Shown here: positions 40,250 to 50,645 of the stretch, piece by piece | Position numbering within the stretch: the first letter of the stretch is position 1 | Layout of the letters: each line of letters starts with the position of its first letter | Assembly (NCBI RefSeq): GCF_029946005.1 | Contig: NZ_JAQSDR010000014.1 | Location: forward strand, 186,001-250,000 | Origin: Aquabacterium sp. | Lineage (GTDB): Bacteria; Pseudomonadota; Gammaproteobacteria; Burkholderiales; Burkholderiaceae_C | DNA: 64,000 nt | Direction: 5' to 3' | The notes under the pieces: generated by a model | Seen by the model: only the letters and a program-made list of their open reading frames with translations | What the model was told of the DNA's origin: nothing | Database searches by the model: none | Program-made: the position numbers and the translations under genes

Positions 40250-41665
40250 ATGAGCACAAATCAACTCGACACCAAGTCCCAGGCCTGGTCGGCCCTCTTC
40301 TCAGAGCCGATGAGCGACCTGGTTAAACGCTACACCGCCAGCGTTTTCTTCGACAAACGGCTCTGGCGCGCGGACATCCAGGGCTCGCTCGCGCATGCTG
40401 AAATGCTGCACGCCCAGGGCCTGATCTCGGCCGCCGACTGGGCGTCCATCGAGAAAGGCATGGCCCAGATCACGCAAGAGATCGAAGCCGGCAGCTTCGA
40501 ATGGAAGCTCGACCTGGAAGACGTGCACCTGAACATCGAGGCCCGCCTGACCACGCTGGTGGGCGACGCCGGCAAGCGCCTGCACACCGGCCGCTCACGC
40601 AATGACCAGGTGGCCACCGACGTGCGCTTGTGGCTGCGCAGCGAGGTCGATGAAATCGGCGTGCTGCTGAACGCCCTGCAAAAGGCCCTGGTCGATGTGG
40701 CCGAGCGAAACGCCGAGACCATCCTGCCCGGCTTCACCCATTTGCAAGTGGCCCAGCCTGTGAGCTTTGGCCATCACCTGCTCGCTTATGTGGAAATGTT
40801 CGCCCGCGATACAGAGCGCCTGATCGACCTGCGCAAGCGCATCAACCGCCTGCCTCTCGGATCGGCCGCACTGGCCGGCACCAGCTACCCCTTGGACCGC
40901 GAACGCGTGGCCCGCACGCTGGGCATGGTTGACGAGGCAGGCCAGCCCGCCGTCACTCAAAACAGCCTGGACGCTGTCAGCGACCGCGACTTCGCCATCG
41001 AGTTCACCGCCGCCGCCTCGCTGGTCATGGTCCACATCTCGCGCCTCAGCGAAGAGCTGATCTTGTGGATGAGCCAATCGTTTGGCTTCATCGACCTGGC
41101 GGATCGCTTCTGCACCGGCTCATCCATCATGCCGCAGAAGAAGAACCCCGACGTGCCTGAGCTGGCGCGTGGCAAAACCGGCCGCGTGGTGGGCCACCTG
41201 ATGGGCCTGATCACCTTGATGAAGGGCCAGCCCCTGGCCTACAACAAGGACAACCAGGAAGACAAGGAACCCTTGTTCGACACGGTCGACACCTTGAAGG
41301 ACACGCTGCGCATCTTCGCGGAAATGGCCGGGGGCATCACCGTCAAGCCCGAGGCGATGGAGCGTGCTGCCAAGAAGGGTTACGCCACCGCCACCGACCT
41401 GGCCGACTACCTGGTGAAAAAAGGGCTGCCCTTCCGCGATGCGCACGAAGTGGTGGCGCACGCCGTGAAGGACGCCATTGCCCTGGGCGTGGACCTGTCG
41501 GAGTTGTCGCTGGACCAACTCAAGAACTACAACCCTGCCATCGGTCAGGACGTGTTCGAGGTGTTGTCGCTGCGCGGATCGCTCAACGCCCGCAACTTGC
41601 TGGGCGGTACGGCACCTGAGCAAGTGCGCGCGCAAGTGGCACGGCACCGCACGCGCCTGGCCTGA
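40250..41665 (+). CDS. argH: Argininosuccinate lyase
   Basis: Last step of arginine synthesis, giving arginine and fumarate. The 471-residue protein shows [12 protein letters not shown], the [14 protein letters not shown] segment with its catalytic His, and the signature [13 protein letters not shown] with the flexible-loop serine. Divergent from the algZ-like gene. Confidence 0.96.
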   Translation: MSTNQLDTKSQAWSALFSEPMSDLVKRYTASVFFDKRLWRADIQGSLAHAEMLHAQGLISAADWASIEKGMAQITQEIEAGSFEWKLDLEDVHLNIEARLTTLVGDAGKRLHTGRSRNDQVATDVRLWLRSEVDEIGVLLNALQKALVDVAERNAETILPGFTHLQVAQPVSFGHHLLAYVEMFARDTERLIDLRKRINRLPLGSAALAGTSYPLDRERVARTLGMVDEAGQPAVTQNSLDAVSDRDFAIEFTAAASLVMVHISRLSEELILWMSQSFGFIDLADRFCTGSSIMPQKKNPDVPELARGKTGRVVGHLMGLITLMKGQPLAYNKDNQEDKEPLFDTVDTLKDTLRIFAEMAGGITVKPEAMERAAKKGYATATDLADYLVKKGLPFRDAHEVVAHAVKDAIALGVDLSELSLDQLKNYNPAIGQDVFEVLSLRGSLNARNLLGGTAPEQVRAQVARHRTRLA

Positions 41666-41728
41666 CATTGCGCCAGGTCAAGGTCGGTTTGGGAGCGAGC
41701 CGATAGCCTCGCGAGCATCGTTGTATGG

Positions 41729-42217
41729 ATGAACCCGCGCACCATGGTCGCCACCCTTGTCTGGTCTGAAGCCTTGTCCCTGTCCATGCCCGCCATGGAC
41801 GACATCCATCGGGAATTCGTGGATTTGCTGGCGGCCGTCCAGCAGAGCCCGGATGCCCAACTGGTCGAGGCCTGGCAGGCCCTGCTGGCCCACACCAAGG
41901 ACCACTTTGGCCGCGAAGACCGATGGATGCTGGCCACGGGTTTTGCCCCTGGAAACTGCCACGCCACTCAGCACGCCGTGGTGCTTCAGGTGATGCACGA
42001 AGGCATGGCGCAAGGACAGCAAGGCAAGTTGGGGCCCATTCGCCAGATCGCTCATGAGCTGGCGCTGTGGTTCCCCCACCATGCCCAAAGCATGGACGCG
42101 GGCCTGGCCTTGCACCTCAAGAGCATGGGCCACGACCCCGTGACCGGCGACTTGCCTTACCCGCGCAATGCGGTCACGTTGGACGCATCCGCCGCTGTCA
42201 GCGCACCCACCACCTGA
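41729..42217 (+). CDS. Bacteriohemerythrin
   Basis: A 162-residue four-helix oxygen-binding protein with all di-iron ligands in place: His27, His59 and Glu63 (HFGRED), His78 and His82 (HATQH), His118 and Asp123 (HAQSMD). Such proteins store, carry or sense oxygen or act in redox signalling; there is no fused domain. Its last 61 bp overlap the 3' end of dxs on the other strand, which is unusually long; the C-terminal 25 residues after the Asp ligand helix are poorly conserved. Confidence 0.88.
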   Translation: MNPRTMVATLVWSEALSLSMPAMDDIHREFVDLLAAVQQSPDAQLVEAWQALLAHTKDHFGREDRWMLATGFAPGNCHATQHAVVLQVMHEGMAQGQQGKLGPIRQIAHELALWFPHHAQSMDAGLALHLKSMGHDPVTGDLPYPRNAVTLDASAAVSAPTT

Positions 42218-44097
42218 GGCAGGCGCTGGCGCACCGATTGCTCGATGCCCGCCGCGTCCAGGCCACACATCGACATCAGCTTGACCGGGTCCCCGTGCTC
42301 GACGAACTCGTCGGGCAGGCCCAGGATCACCAGCGGCTTGACCACGCCCGCGAGGCTCAGGGCCTCGGCCACGGCAGAGCCTGCGCCGCCCTGCACGCAC
42401 CCCTCTTCCACGGTCACGAAAGCATCGTGGGTGCGGGCCAACTCCAGCAACAACTCGGTGTCCAATGGCTTGACGAAACGCATGTTGGCCACGGTCGCAT
42501 CCAAACTTTCCGCGGCTTTCAGCGCCGGGTAGAGCAAGGTGCCAAAGGCCAGGATGGCCACGCGCTGCCCGCTCGCGGCCTGGCTGGTGCGGCGCACCTC
42601 ACCCTTGCCCCAGGGCATGGTCTTCAGATCGGTCGACACGGCCACGCCGGCACCCGCGCCACGCGGGTACCGCACGCACACCGGGTGCTGCTGCGCGAAG
42701 GCCGTGCTCAGCGCCTGGCGGCATTCATTCTCATCGGCCGGCGTCAGCATGCTCATGTTGGGAATGCAGCGCACAAAAGCGATGTCAAACGCCCCCATGT
42801 GCGTGGCCCCATCGGCCCCGACGATGCCGGCGCGGTCCAGCGCGAACACCACGGGCAGGTTCTGGATGGCAACGTCGTGGATCAACTGGTCGTAGCCGCG
42901 CTGCAAAAACGTCGAGTAAATGGCGACCACGGGCTTGAGCCCTTCACAGGCCATGCCGGCCGCAAAGGTCACGGCGTGCTGCTCGGCGATGCCCACGTCG
43001 AAATACCGGCCCGGGTACTTCTGGTGGAACTCGACCATGCCCGAGCCTTCTCGCATCGCAGGGGTGATGCCCACCAGGCGCGTGTCGTGGGCGGCCATGT
43101 CGCAAAGCCATTGGCCAAACACTTGCGTGAACGTAGGCTTGGGGGGCTCGCTTGAGGCAGCAGCCTTGACCAGGCCCACGGCCGGATCGAACTTGCCAGG
43201 GCCGTGGTAGGCCACAGGGTCGGCCTCGGCCAGTTTGTAGCCATAGCCCTTTTTGGTGACCACGTGCAGGAACTGGGGGCCACTCAGGTCGCGCAGGTTC
43301 TCCAGCGTGGGGATCAGCGAATCGAGGTCGTGGCCGTCGATGGGCCCGACGTAGTTGAAGCCGAACTCTTCAAAGATCGTGGCCGGCACGACCATGCCCT
43401 TGGCGTGCTCTTCCAGCTTTTTGACCAGCTCGAACAAGGGCGGCGCATTGCGCAGCACCTGCTTGGCACCTTCGCGCGCGGCGGAATAAAAACGACCCGA
43501 CATCAAACGCGCCAGGTAGCGGTTCAGCGCGCCCACGGGCGGCGAGATCGACATGTCGTTGTCGTTCAGCACCACCAGCACGTCGGCTGCACGGCCGTTG
43601 TGCGGCACGCCAGCGTTGTTCAGCGCCTCGAAGGCCATGCCCGCCGTCATGGCGCCATCGCCAATGATGGCCACGGCCTTGCGGGCCTCGCCGCGCAGTT
43701 GCGCACCCAGGGCCATCCCGAGCGCGGCCGAGATGGAGGTGGACGAGTGCGCCGTGCCAAAGGTGTCGTACTCGCTTTCATCGCGGCGCGGAAAGCCGCT
43801 CAGGCCGCCCATCTGGCGCAGTGTGGGCATGCGGTCACGTCGGCCGGTCAGGATCTTGTGCGGATAGGTTTGGTGGCCCACGTCCCATACCAGCCGGTCG
43901 TTGGGCGTGTTGAACACGTAATGCAAGGCAATCGTCAGCTCCACCGTGCCCAGGTTGGACGACAGGTGCCCCCCCGTGCGCGACACGCTTTGCAGCAGGT
44001 ACTCGCGCAACTCGCCCGCCAGTTGTTTGAGCTCAAGGCGAGACAGGCGCCTGACATCGGCGGGCGTCTCGATCCTGGACAGCAGGGTTGAGGTCAT
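42157..44097 (-). CDS. dxs: 1-deoxy-D-xylulose-5-phosphate synthase
   Basis: Thiamine-diphosphate enzyme that starts the MEP isoprenoid pathway from pyruvate and glyceraldehyde 3-phosphate. The 646-residue protein has the ThDP motif [16 protein letters not shown] and [15 protein letters not shown], the KGYGY segment, and the transketolase-like pyrimidine domain ([17 protein letters not shown]). The ATG at 44097 has an AAGGAAG ribosome-binding site. It is downstream of xseB and ispA and probably in the same operon. Confidence 0.97.
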   Translation of the reverse strand: MTSTLLSRIETPADVRRLSRLELKQLAGELREYLLQSVSRTGGHLSSNLGTVELTIALHYVFNTPNDRLVWDVGHQTYPHKILTGRRDRMPTLRQMGGLSGFPRRDESEYDTFGTAHSSTSISAALGMALGAQLRGEARKAVAIIGDGAMTAGMAFEALNNAGVPHNGRAADVLVVLNDNDMSISPPVGALNRYLARLMSGRFYSAAREGAKQVLRNAPPLFELVKKLEEHAKGMVVPATIFEEFGFNYVGPIDGHDLDSLIPTLENLRDLSGPQFLHVVTKKGYGYKLAEADPVAYHGPGKFDPAVGLVKAAASSEPPKPTFTQVFGQWLCDMAAHDTRLVGITPAMREGSGMVEFHQKYPGRYFDVGIAEQHAVTFAAGMACEGLKPVVAIYSTFLQRGYDQLIHDVAIQNLPVVFALDRAGIVGADGATHMGAFDIAFVRCIPNMSMLTPADENECRQALSTAFAQQHPVCVRYPRGAGAGVAVSTDLKTMPWGKGEVRRTSQAASGQRVAILAFGTLLYPALKAAESLDATVANMRFVKPLDTELLLELARTHDAFVTVEEGCVQGGAGSAVAEALSLAGVVKPLVILGLPDEFVEHGDPVKLMSMCGLDAAGIEQSVRQRLPQVVGALTAADASNVTALRG

Positions 44098-44135
44098 GGT
44101 GGGCTTCCTTGGGGAATGAATTTGTTGTTGTCGGA

Positions 44136-45065
44136 TCAGTGATCGCGGTGCACGATGCGCTCGGCCAGGGCGGACAGAGCTCGGGTGCGCTCAGGCGAAA
44201 GTCCGCTGCCCGACAGGGCATCCTGAGCCTGCTTCAGCAAGCGGTCAACCTCGGCGCGCGCCGCGGCCAAACCCAACAGACTCACATAGGTGGGTTTGTT
44301 GGCATCGGCATCCTTGCCCGCGGTCTTGCCCAAGGTGTCGGATGGCTGGGTGGCATCCAGGATATCGTCCACCACCTGAAAGGCCAAGCCCATGGCATCG
44401 CCATAGTGGGTGAACGCCTCCCAGATGGGGCCGGATTCATCGATGCCGGCGCTGGCCGCGCCCATTTGCACGCTGGCACGCAGCAAAGCGCCGGTCTTGC
44501 GGTGGTGCATGTCACGCAAAGTGGCCTCATCCAAGGCGATGCCAATGCTGGCCAAGTCAATGGCTTGCCCCCCCGCCATGCCTGCCTGCCCGGCCGAGCG
44601 CGCCAGCAAACGGCACAAACGGGCCTGAATGGGCGCACGCATCACGAGATCGGCTGAGCAGGCATCCGGCGTCAACACTTCAAAGGCCAAAGCCTGCAGG
44701 GCATCGCCTGCCAACATGGCCCGGGCTTCACCAAACTGCACGTGGACGGTGGGCTTGCCACGGCGCAGCACGTCGTTGTCCATGCAGGGCATGTCATCGT
44801 GGACCAAGGAATAGGCGTGGATCAACTCCACGGCGCAGGCCGCGCGCAAGGCCGCATCCCGGCCTGTCGGCGTTTGCTCGGCATCAGCGGCTTGCGCGGC
44901 GGCCATCACCAGCAACGCCCTCAGTCGCTTGCCGCCATCTAGCACGCCATAGCGCATCGCATCGCCCAGTCCGGCGGGGGCGTCGATGGGCACCCATTCC
45001 TCCAGCGCCGATTCGACCTGGGCCAGGACCTCGGATGACCAATCAGCGTAAGCCTGAGAATTCAT
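44136..45065 (-). CDS. ispA: Farnesyl diphosphate synthase
   Basis: Condenses IPP with DMAPP and geranyl diphosphate. The 309-residue protein has both aspartate-rich motifs, DDMPCMDND (first Asp90-91, then Asp96) and DDILDATQ, plus [10 protein letters not shown]. The ATG at 45065 overlaps the xseB stop (ATGA); a longer open frame to 45371 runs over xseB in another phase and is rejected as a fusion. It lies 38 bp upstream of dxs. Confidence 0.95.
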   Translation of the reverse strand: MNSQAYADWSSEVLAQVESALEEWVPIDAPAGLGDAMRYGVLDGGKRLRALLVMAAAQAADAEQTPTGRDAALRAACAVELIHAYSLVHDDMPCMDNDVLRRGKPTVHVQFGEARAMLAGDALQALAFEVLTPDACSADLVMRAPIQARLCRLLARSAGQAGMAGGQAIDLASIGIALDEATLRDMHHRKTGALLRASVQMGAASAGIDESGPIWEAFTHYGDAMGLAFQVVDDILDATQPSDTLGKTAGKDADANKPTYVSLLGLAAARAEVDRLLKQAQDALSGSGLSPERTRALSALAERIVHRDH

Positions 45066-45316
45066 GCGGCGTCCCAGGGTTTGAGTTGACCGTCTTCCAG
45101 CAGCTTGACCTGGGCCTCGACCGCCTCCAGCCGTGCGCGGCAGAACTGCAGCAGCTGGGCGCCGCGCCGGTAGCTGGCCAGCAGGCCGTCCAGGGGCAAT
45201 TGGCCAGACTCCATCTGGCTCACCAGGTGCTCCAGTTCCGCCTGAGCCTCCTCGTAAGTGGACGGCAGGGGCAGTTCTGGGGTGGGTTCGGCAGTGGAAA
45301 CAGGGGTTTTGGCCAT
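45062..45316 (-). CDS. xseB: Exodeoxyribonuclease VII small subunit
   Basis: An 84-residue protein with the family core [19 protein letters not shown] and [20 protein letters not shown]. XseB binds XseA to form exonuclease VII. The ATG at 45316 (MAKTPVS) is chosen over one at 45349. First gene of xseB-ispA-dxs; its promoter should lie in the 247-bp gap up to 45563. Confidence 0.93.
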   Translation of the reverse strand: MAKTPVSTAEPTPELPLPSTYEEAQAELEHLVSQMESGQLPLDGLLASYRRGAQLLQFCRARLEAVEAQVKLLEDGQLKPWDAA

Positions 45317-45563
45317 GGTGTCGCCCAGGCAAGCCTGGGGTGAGGGCAAACGCGTATTCTATATTTCGCATGCGGCCAAAAGCAGCGCCCCTGAAGTCCT
45401 GTGAAGCTCAGGGCAGCCCCCGGTCTGGGTGGTCCCTTGACCTTGCACAACCCCGCCATTCACCTGGCGGGTACAATTTCGGGTTTTCCCGTCACGAATC
45501 GGGGTGGTCCTCGGCTGCGGCCGAGGTTTGGTTGACATAGGTTTTTGGAGAACCTTGGGGATC

Positions 45564-46691
45564 ATGTCCGACCTGAGTCCTGCGCTCAATGCTCTCGCCC
45601 GCAGCCGCACGCAGCTGCCTGTTTCCAGCTACTTCAATGAAGTGCTTTATCTGCGGGAGCTCGAACGCATCTTTCAGTCCGGTCCTCGCTACCTGGGGCA
45701 CGCCCTGTCGGTGCCCGAGGTCGGCGATTACTACGCACTGCCTCAAGAAGGCGAAGGTCGCGTGCTCGTGCGCACTGAAAAAGGCGTTGAGCTGATCTCC
45801 AACGTCTGTCGCCACCGCCAGGCCGTGATGCTGCGCGGGCGCGGCAACAGCCGCCACAACGTGGTCTGCCCCCTGCACCGCTGGACTTACGACCTGCACG
45901 GCCAACTGATCGGCGCGCCCCACTTCGACCACGACCCTTGCCTCAACCTGAACAACTACCAGGTTCGCGACTGGAACGGCCTGATTTTTGAAGACAATGG
46001 CCGCGACGTGGCCGCCGACCTGGCCGGCATGTCGCCGCGCTTCGCCCCCGGCGGTGACCTGGACTTCACCGGCTTCGTGCTCGACAAGGTCGAGCTGCAC
46101 GAGTGCAACTACAACTGGAAAACCTTCATCGAGGTCTACCTGGAGGATTACCACGTCGGCCCCTTCCACCCAGGCCTGGGCAACTTCGTCACCTGCGACG
46201 ACCTGAGCTGGGACATGGCGCGCGATTACTCGGTGCAGACCGTGGGCGTGGCCAAGAACTTTGACCGCCCCGGCTCGGCCACCTACAAGAAGTGGCACGA
46301 CGTGGTCATGAAACACGGCAACGGCGAAAAGCCCACGCAAGGCGCCGTCTGGCTGACTTACTACCCCACGATGATGGTGGAGTGGTACCCCCACGTGCTG
46401 GTGGTGTCGAACATGTACCCTCAAGGGCCGCAAAAAACCCTCAACGTGGTCGAGTTCTACTACCCCGAAGAGATCGTTGCGTTTGAGCGCGATTTTGTCG
46501 AGGCCCACCAGGCCGCCTACATGGAGACCTGCGTGGAAGACGACGAGATCGCCGAGCGCATGGATGCTGGCCGCAAGGCACTGATGCTGCGCGGCGACAA
46601 CGAGGTCGGTCCCTACCAAAGCCCGATGGAAGATGGCATGCAGCACTTCCACGAGTGGTATCGGCGCACCATGGATTTCCGCGACGAGTGA
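45564..46691 (+). CDS. Rieske-type ring-hydroxylating oxygenase, alpha subunit
   Basis: A 375-residue oxygenase with the Rieske 2Fe-2S ligands in CRHRQAVMLRGRG and, 17 residues on, CPLHRW. The mononuclear iron site is in the EVYLEDYHVGPFHPGL segment. This architecture is shared by many aromatic-ring and choline-type oxygenases, so the substrate cannot be named. No beta subunit or reductase gene is adjacent. The ATG at 45564 is preceded by GGAG and GGGG purine-rich stretches. Confidence 0.87.
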   Translation: MSDLSPALNALARSRTQLPVSSYFNEVLYLRELERIFQSGPRYLGHALSVPEVGDYYALPQEGEGRVLVRTEKGVELISNVCRHRQAVMLRGRGNSRHNVVCPLHRWTYDLHGQLIGAPHFDHDPCLNLNNYQVRDWNGLIFEDNGRDVAADLAGMSPRFAPGGDLDFTGFVLDKVELHECNYNWKTFIEVYLEDYHVGPFHPGLGNFVTCDDLSWDMARDYSVQTVGVAKNFDRPGSATYKKWHDVVMKHGNGEKPTQGAVWLTYYPTMMVEWYPHVLVVSNMYPQGPQKTLNVVEFYYPEEIVAFERDFVEAHQAAYMETCVEDDEIAERMDAGRKALMLRGDNEVGPYQSPMEDGMQHFHEWYRRTMDFRDE

Positions 46692-46710
46692 TGAAGAAGC
46701 GCGCCGCCCC

Positions 46711-47634
46711 GTGAACGCCCTCGTCAAGGTGGCCTCGCGTCAATCCGCCGCCGGGTTGATGGTGATCGCCACCTTGCTGTTCGCGGCGATGGGGGTGTGC
46801 GTGAAGAAGGCCTCGGTCGAGGTCGGCACGGGTGAGGTTGTTTTCTTTCGGGGATTAGTGGGCGCAGTGATGATGGGCCTGCTGGCCTGGAGCCGCCAAC
46901 TGTCTCTGGCGACCAAGGTACCGCAACTGCACTTGTGGCGTGGCTTTGCCGGGGTCACGGCCCTGAGCCTGTGGTTCTACGCCATTGGCCACATGCCCCT
47001 GGCCACGGCCGTCACGCTGAACTACATGTCGTCCGTCTGGATGGCGGTGTTCCTGGGCATCGGGGTTCTTTGGAAGCGTTGGCGTGGCCAGCCCGGCAAG
47101 GGTATCCCGCCCTCCCTGCTGATCGCTGTGGCGGTGGGCTTCGCGGGCGTTGCGCTGGTGCTGCGCCCTACCCTCCAGCGCGATCAATGGTTGGACGGCC
47201 TGATTGGCCTGACCTCGGGCATGCTGGCAGCCTGGGCTTATCTGCAGGTGGCCAGTCTGGGCCGCGCAGGTGAGCCCGAACACCGTGTGGTGTTTTACTT
47301 CTCGGTGTTTGGTGCCGTGTCTGGCTTGCTCATCAGCGGCGCCACGGTCGGCATGGGACAAGTGGCGTGGCACCAACCCAGCCCCATGGGTTGGGTCTGG
47401 CTGCTGGGCGTGGGCACCTTTGCCACGCTGGCCCAGTTGGCCATGACCCGGGCCTATGCACGCGGTCAGGCATTGGTCATGGCCAGTTTGCAATACCTGG
47501 GCATTGCGCATGCTTTCGTGCTGGGGGTCTGGATCTTTGATGATCCTGTGAATCCGCTGTCGCTGGTGGGCATGGGCTTGATCGTGCTGGCAGGCATCGC
47601 GGCCACGCGGTCCAGTTCGGTGATCAAGGACTGA
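46711..47634 (+). CDS. EamA/DMT-family transporter
   Basis: A 307-residue inner-membrane protein with about ten hydrophobic helices in two EamA repeats (first near LMVIATLLFAAMGVCVKKAS, second near LIGLTSGMLAAWAYLQVASL). The family exports amino acids, nucleosides or other metabolites; substrate unknown. The likely start is the GTG at 46711, 20 bp after the oxygenase stop. An in-frame frame extension to 46633 would overlap the oxygenase gene. Confidence 0.82.
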   Translation: MNALVKVASRQSAAGLMVIATLLFAAMGVCVKKASVEVGTGEVVFFRGLVGAVMMGLLAWSRQLSLATKVPQLHLWRGFAGVTALSLWFYAIGHMPLATAVTLNYMSSVWMAVFLGIGVLWKRWRGQPGKGIPPSLLIAVAVGFAGVALVLRPTLQRDQWLDGLIGLTSGMLAAWAYLQVASLGRAGEPEHRVVFYFSVFGAVSGLLISGATVGMGQVAWHQPSPMGWVWLLGVGTFATLAQLAMTRAYARGQALVMASLQYLGIAHAFVLGVWIFDDPVNPLSLVGMGLIVLAGIAATRSSSVIKD

Positions 47635-47749
47635 AGATGTGCGCTGGCAGGGTGCCTTGCCTTAAGAGCGCGGGCGCGGGCTGGGGCGGTCTCCGACTCA
47701 TCCCCGCCCCGCGCTGCCCAGACAAAGCGCCCCATCTCAAAGCATTGCA

Positions 47750-48520
47750 TCAATGCATGCTGTGCACGATGGTGCCAATCATCAGCAAGCCCACCACCAG
47801 CCAGAACAACTGCAAGAAGGTGTCCCGCCAGCTCAGCCGCTTTTGCAATTGCGGAATCAAATCCGCCACCGCCACATAGATGAAGCTGCTCGACGCCACC
47901 ACCATCATGTAAGGCAGGTACTCCTGCCAAGGCGCGATCAGCACATAACCCAGCACGCCTCCCACCACCGCCGCCAGCCCTGAGATCGCGTTGTAGACCA
48001 GCGCCCGCGTGCGCGAAAAGCCAGCGTTCAGCAGAACGATGTAGTCGCCCACCTCTTGCGGGATCTCGTGCGCGATGATGGCCAACGCCGTCACCAGACC
48101 CACTTGCGGATCGGCCAGGAAGGCCGCCGCGATCAGCAAGCCATCGCAGAAATTGTGGATGCTGTCACCCACCAGCACGCTCCAGCCACCACGGCCAGCC
48201 TGGGCCGCATCAAAACCATGGTGGTGGTGGTGGTCGTCATGCTCATGGTGGTGACCGTGGCGGTAAAGCTCGGCCTTTTCCAGCAGGAAGAAAAACATCA
48301 ACCCGACCAGCAAGGTCATGAACAAGGCATGAGGCGGCGCGGTGGACTCAAACGCCTCAGGCAACACGTGCAGCAAGGCGGTGCCCAGCAAAACCCCGGT
48401 CGACAGGCTCACCAGGTGGCGAACAATGAGGCTCAAAAGAGGGGCCGACAGGGCGGCGGCCAGCACCACGGAAGCCACGCCGCCCAACAAGGTGGCCAAT
48501 ACGATGTAAATCAAAGTCAT
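47750..48520 (-). CDS. ZIP-family metal transporter
   Basis: A 256-residue transporter with eight predicted helices. A His-rich cytosolic loop (HGHHHEHDDHHHHHGFD) and the metal-site motifs DSIHNFCDGLLIA and IAHEIPQEVGDY in helices 4 and 5 are diagnostic. Expected to move zinc, iron or other divalent ions into the cytosol. Divergent from the polyphosphatase-type gene. Confidence 0.9.
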   Translation of the reverse strand: MTLIYIVLATLLGGVASVVLAAALSAPLLSLIVRHLVSLSTGVLLGTALLHVLPEAFESTAPPHALFMTLLVGLMFFFLLEKAELYRHGHHHEHDDHHHHHGFDAAQAGRGGWSVLVGDSIHNFCDGLLIAAAFLADPQVGLVTALAIIAHEIPQEVGDYIVLLNAGFSRTRALVYNAISGLAAVVGGVLGYVLIAPWQEYLPYMMVVASSSFIYVAVADLIPQLQKRLSWRDTFLQLFWLVVGLLMIGTIVHSMH

Positions 48521-48571
48521 CGTGGGATCTTAGCAATGCTGTCAAGCGCCAAGTCACACATTGCGAAGACA

Positions 48572-50146
48572 ATGATCGATATGAACACGAACACCGCCGC
48601 CAAGACGATGCGAGCCACCTCTTTTCCCCTTGAAGCCAGTGAATGGCCGCATCTGCTGGCCTCGATCGACATGGGCTCCAACAGCTTCCGGCTGGAGATC
48701 GCCGAGCTGAGCAAAGGCCGCTACAAGCGGATCGACTATTTGAAGGAAACCGTGCGCCTGGGCGCCGGCCTGGATGCTCAAGGCTTGCTGACCGAAGACG
48801 CCACCCAGCGCGGCCTGGCCTGCCTGGCCCGCTTTGCGCAACGCCTGAAGGGCTTCGCGCCCTGGCAGGTGCGCGCCGTGGCCACGCAGACCCTGCGCGA
48901 GGCCCGCAACCGCGATGCATTCCTGGCGCGCGCCGACCAGGTGCTGGGTCACGAAATCGAAGTGATCTCTGGCCGCGAAGAAGCCCGGCTGATCTACCAG
49001 GGCGTGGCCCGCCTGCAGCCCAATGAGTTGCCACGCCTGGTCATCGACATCGGCGGCCGTTCAACCGAGATGATCCTGGGCCACGGCCGCAGCGCGTTGC
49101 GCGCTGAGTCGTTCCGGGTGGGCAGTGTCAGTCTGTCGATGACGCATTTTCCGCAAGGCCGGTTCACGGCGCAGGCTTTTCGCAGCGCCCAGATCGCGGC
49201 GGGCGCCGAACTTGAAGAAGCCCTGACCCCCTTTGCCCGCGCCAACTGGAACGAAGCGCTGGGCTCATCCGGCACGGTGGGCGCGGTGTCTCAGATCCTG
49301 GTGGCCAATCAGATCAGCGATGGCAGCATCACGGCCGATGGGCTGCGCTGGTGCATGGAGCAGTGCCTGCAAGCCGGGTCGATGGACACGCTGACCCTGG
49401 CCGGGCTGAAGCCCGAACGCAAGGCCGTGCTGGGCGGTGGTTTGTCCATCCTTTACACCCTGGCCATTCATTTCGGCATCGAGTCCCTGCGCCCGGCCAA
49501 AGGCGCCTTGCGCCAAGGCGTGATCTTCGACCTGGAAGAGCGCATCGAGGCCGCCAGCAACCAACGGCAGCACGACCAACGCGACACCTCGGTGCGCGAG
49601 TTGCAGCGGCGCTTTCACGTGGACCTGTCGCAAGCCGACCGCGTTCGCCAGCGCGCCCTTGCACTGTGGGAGGGCCTGCATGAAGACGGCGCCCACCAGG
49701 CCGACAGCGACGCCGCACGCGAACTGGGCTGGGCGAGCGCCGTGCACGAGATCGGCATGATGGTGTCCCACCATGACCACCACCGCCACAGCGCCTACCT
49801 GCTGGGCCACGTCGATGCACCGGGCTTCTCGCAATCGCAGCTGCGACACCTGGCCGGCCTGGTGCTTGGTCAGCGCGGTGAGTTGACCAAGCTGGCCGAC
49901 CACCGGCAGGACACCGGCTTGATGAACCAGGTTTTGTGCCTGCGCCTGGCCACCATCCTGCACCACGCGCGCACCGCCTTGCCGGCCAACGTGGCGCAGT
50001 TGCGCACCTCACGTGGCAAAGCGGTATTGACCTTGGGCGAACAATGGGCCCAGCAAAGCCCACGCACCATGCACCTCCTGAGCGAAGAGGCTCAGCGTTG
50101 GGCCACTCAGGGTGACCGCACCCTGGTCATCAAGACCGAGGCTTGA
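48572..50146 (+). CDS. ppx: Ppx/GppA-family exopolyphosphatase
   Basis: A 524-residue ASKHA-type phosphatase. The N-terminal phosphate loop is ASIDMGSNSFRLEIAEL, followed by GREEARLIYQGV and VIDIGGRSTEMILG; the C-terminal half is HD-like (SAVHEIGMMVSHHDHHRHSAYL). It degrades polyphosphate from the end, or hydrolyses pppGpp; the two cannot be separated by eye. The start is ATG 48572 or 48581; the much longer open frame to 48056 overlaps the ZIP gene. Its end overlaps the convergent lipoprotein gene by 17 bp. Confidence 0.9.
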   Translation: MIDMNTNTAAKTMRATSFPLEASEWPHLLASIDMGSNSFRLEIAELSKGRYKRIDYLKETVRLGAGLDAQGLLTEDATQRGLACLARFAQRLKGFAPWQVRAVATQTLREARNRDAFLARADQVLGHEIEVISGREEARLIYQGVARLQPNELPRLVIDIGGRSTEMILGHGRSALRAESFRVGSVSLSMTHFPQGRFTAQAFRSAQIAAGAELEEALTPFARANWNEALGSSGTVGAVSQILVANQISDGSITADGLRWCMEQCLQAGSMDTLTLAGLKPERKAVLGGGLSILYTLAIHFGIESLRPAKGALRQGVIFDLEERIEAASNQRQHDQRDTSVRELQRRFHVDLSQADRVRQRALALWEGLHEDGAHQADSDAARELGWASAVHEIGMMVSHHDHHRHSAYLLGHVDAPGFSQSQLRHLAGLVLGQRGELTKLADHRQDTGLMNQVLCLRLATILHHARTALPANVAQLRTSRGKAVLTLGEQWAQQSPRTMHLLSEEAQRWATQGDRTLVIKTEA

Positions 50147-50633
50147 CGGCGCCCTTCTGGGCACGCGGGTTGGTCGGCTTGGTCGTTGGCAGGGCCTTTC
50201 GGTAGACCGGACCCCACATGGGGTGCCCGGCTTCCGCCTTGGTCAAGGCAAAACCGGGGTCCGCCGCCCGCGCGGCCTTGAAGGCCTTGGCGCAAGCGAT
50301 TTCGCGGCGGCTGGTGCAATAGATGAAGGCCAGGTGCTTGTGGGCGGTGGCCGCATCGGCAGGGGCCGTCAAGCCAGTTTGCAAAGCCGTGTTGAACTGG
50401 GTCTCGGCGATCGTGTATTGCGCAGCCTGGTAGGCCTTGAGACCTTGCGCCAAAGCCGCCTCGGCGGGTTTGACCACAGGCGCGGCCGACGCCACCACCG
50501 CCACGAGCGGCCCTGCAGCCACCAGACTCGGCGCTGGCGGCACCGCCTTCGGGGGCGTATCGCAAGCGGACAACAGCAGCAAGGCCACGACGGCGGTCAA
50601 GCGTTTGAAAGCGAAATGGGCATGAATGCGCAT
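50130..50633 (-). CDS. Small lipoprotein, TssQ-like (T6SS-associated family)
   Basis: A 167-residue lipoprotein with lipobox LLLLSAC (Cys24), an Ala/Pro/Val-rich linker and a tetratricopeptide-like helical region (ALAQGLKAYQAAQYTIAETQ; HKHLAFIYCTSRREIACAKA). The C-terminal ADPGFALTKAEAGHPMWGPV pattern resembles proteins annotated as TssQ, but this is from memory and no type VI secretion genes are in the window. It follows the kinase gene by 12 bp and is probably cotranscribed with it. Confidence 0.6.
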   Translation of the reverse strand: MRIHAHFAFKRLTAVVALLLLSACDTPPKAVPPAPSLVAAGPLVAVVASAAPVVKPAEAALAQGLKAYQAAQYTIAETQFNTALQTGLTAPADAATAHKHLAFIYCTSRREIACAKAFKAARAADPGFALTKAEAGHPMWGPVYRKALPTTKPTNPRAQKGAVKPRS

Positions 50634-50645
50634 GGAGCCTCGCGG

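Noticed and set aside
44136-45371. Apparent 411-residue protein containing IspA with a 100-residue extension
   Set aside because: The extension is the xseB region in another phase; the ATG at 45065 overlaps the xseB stop and gives a normal-length IspA.
48056-48571. N-terminal extension of the Ppx/GppA frame
   Set aside because: It runs antisense through the ZIP transporter gene and is Gln/His-rich shadow sequence.
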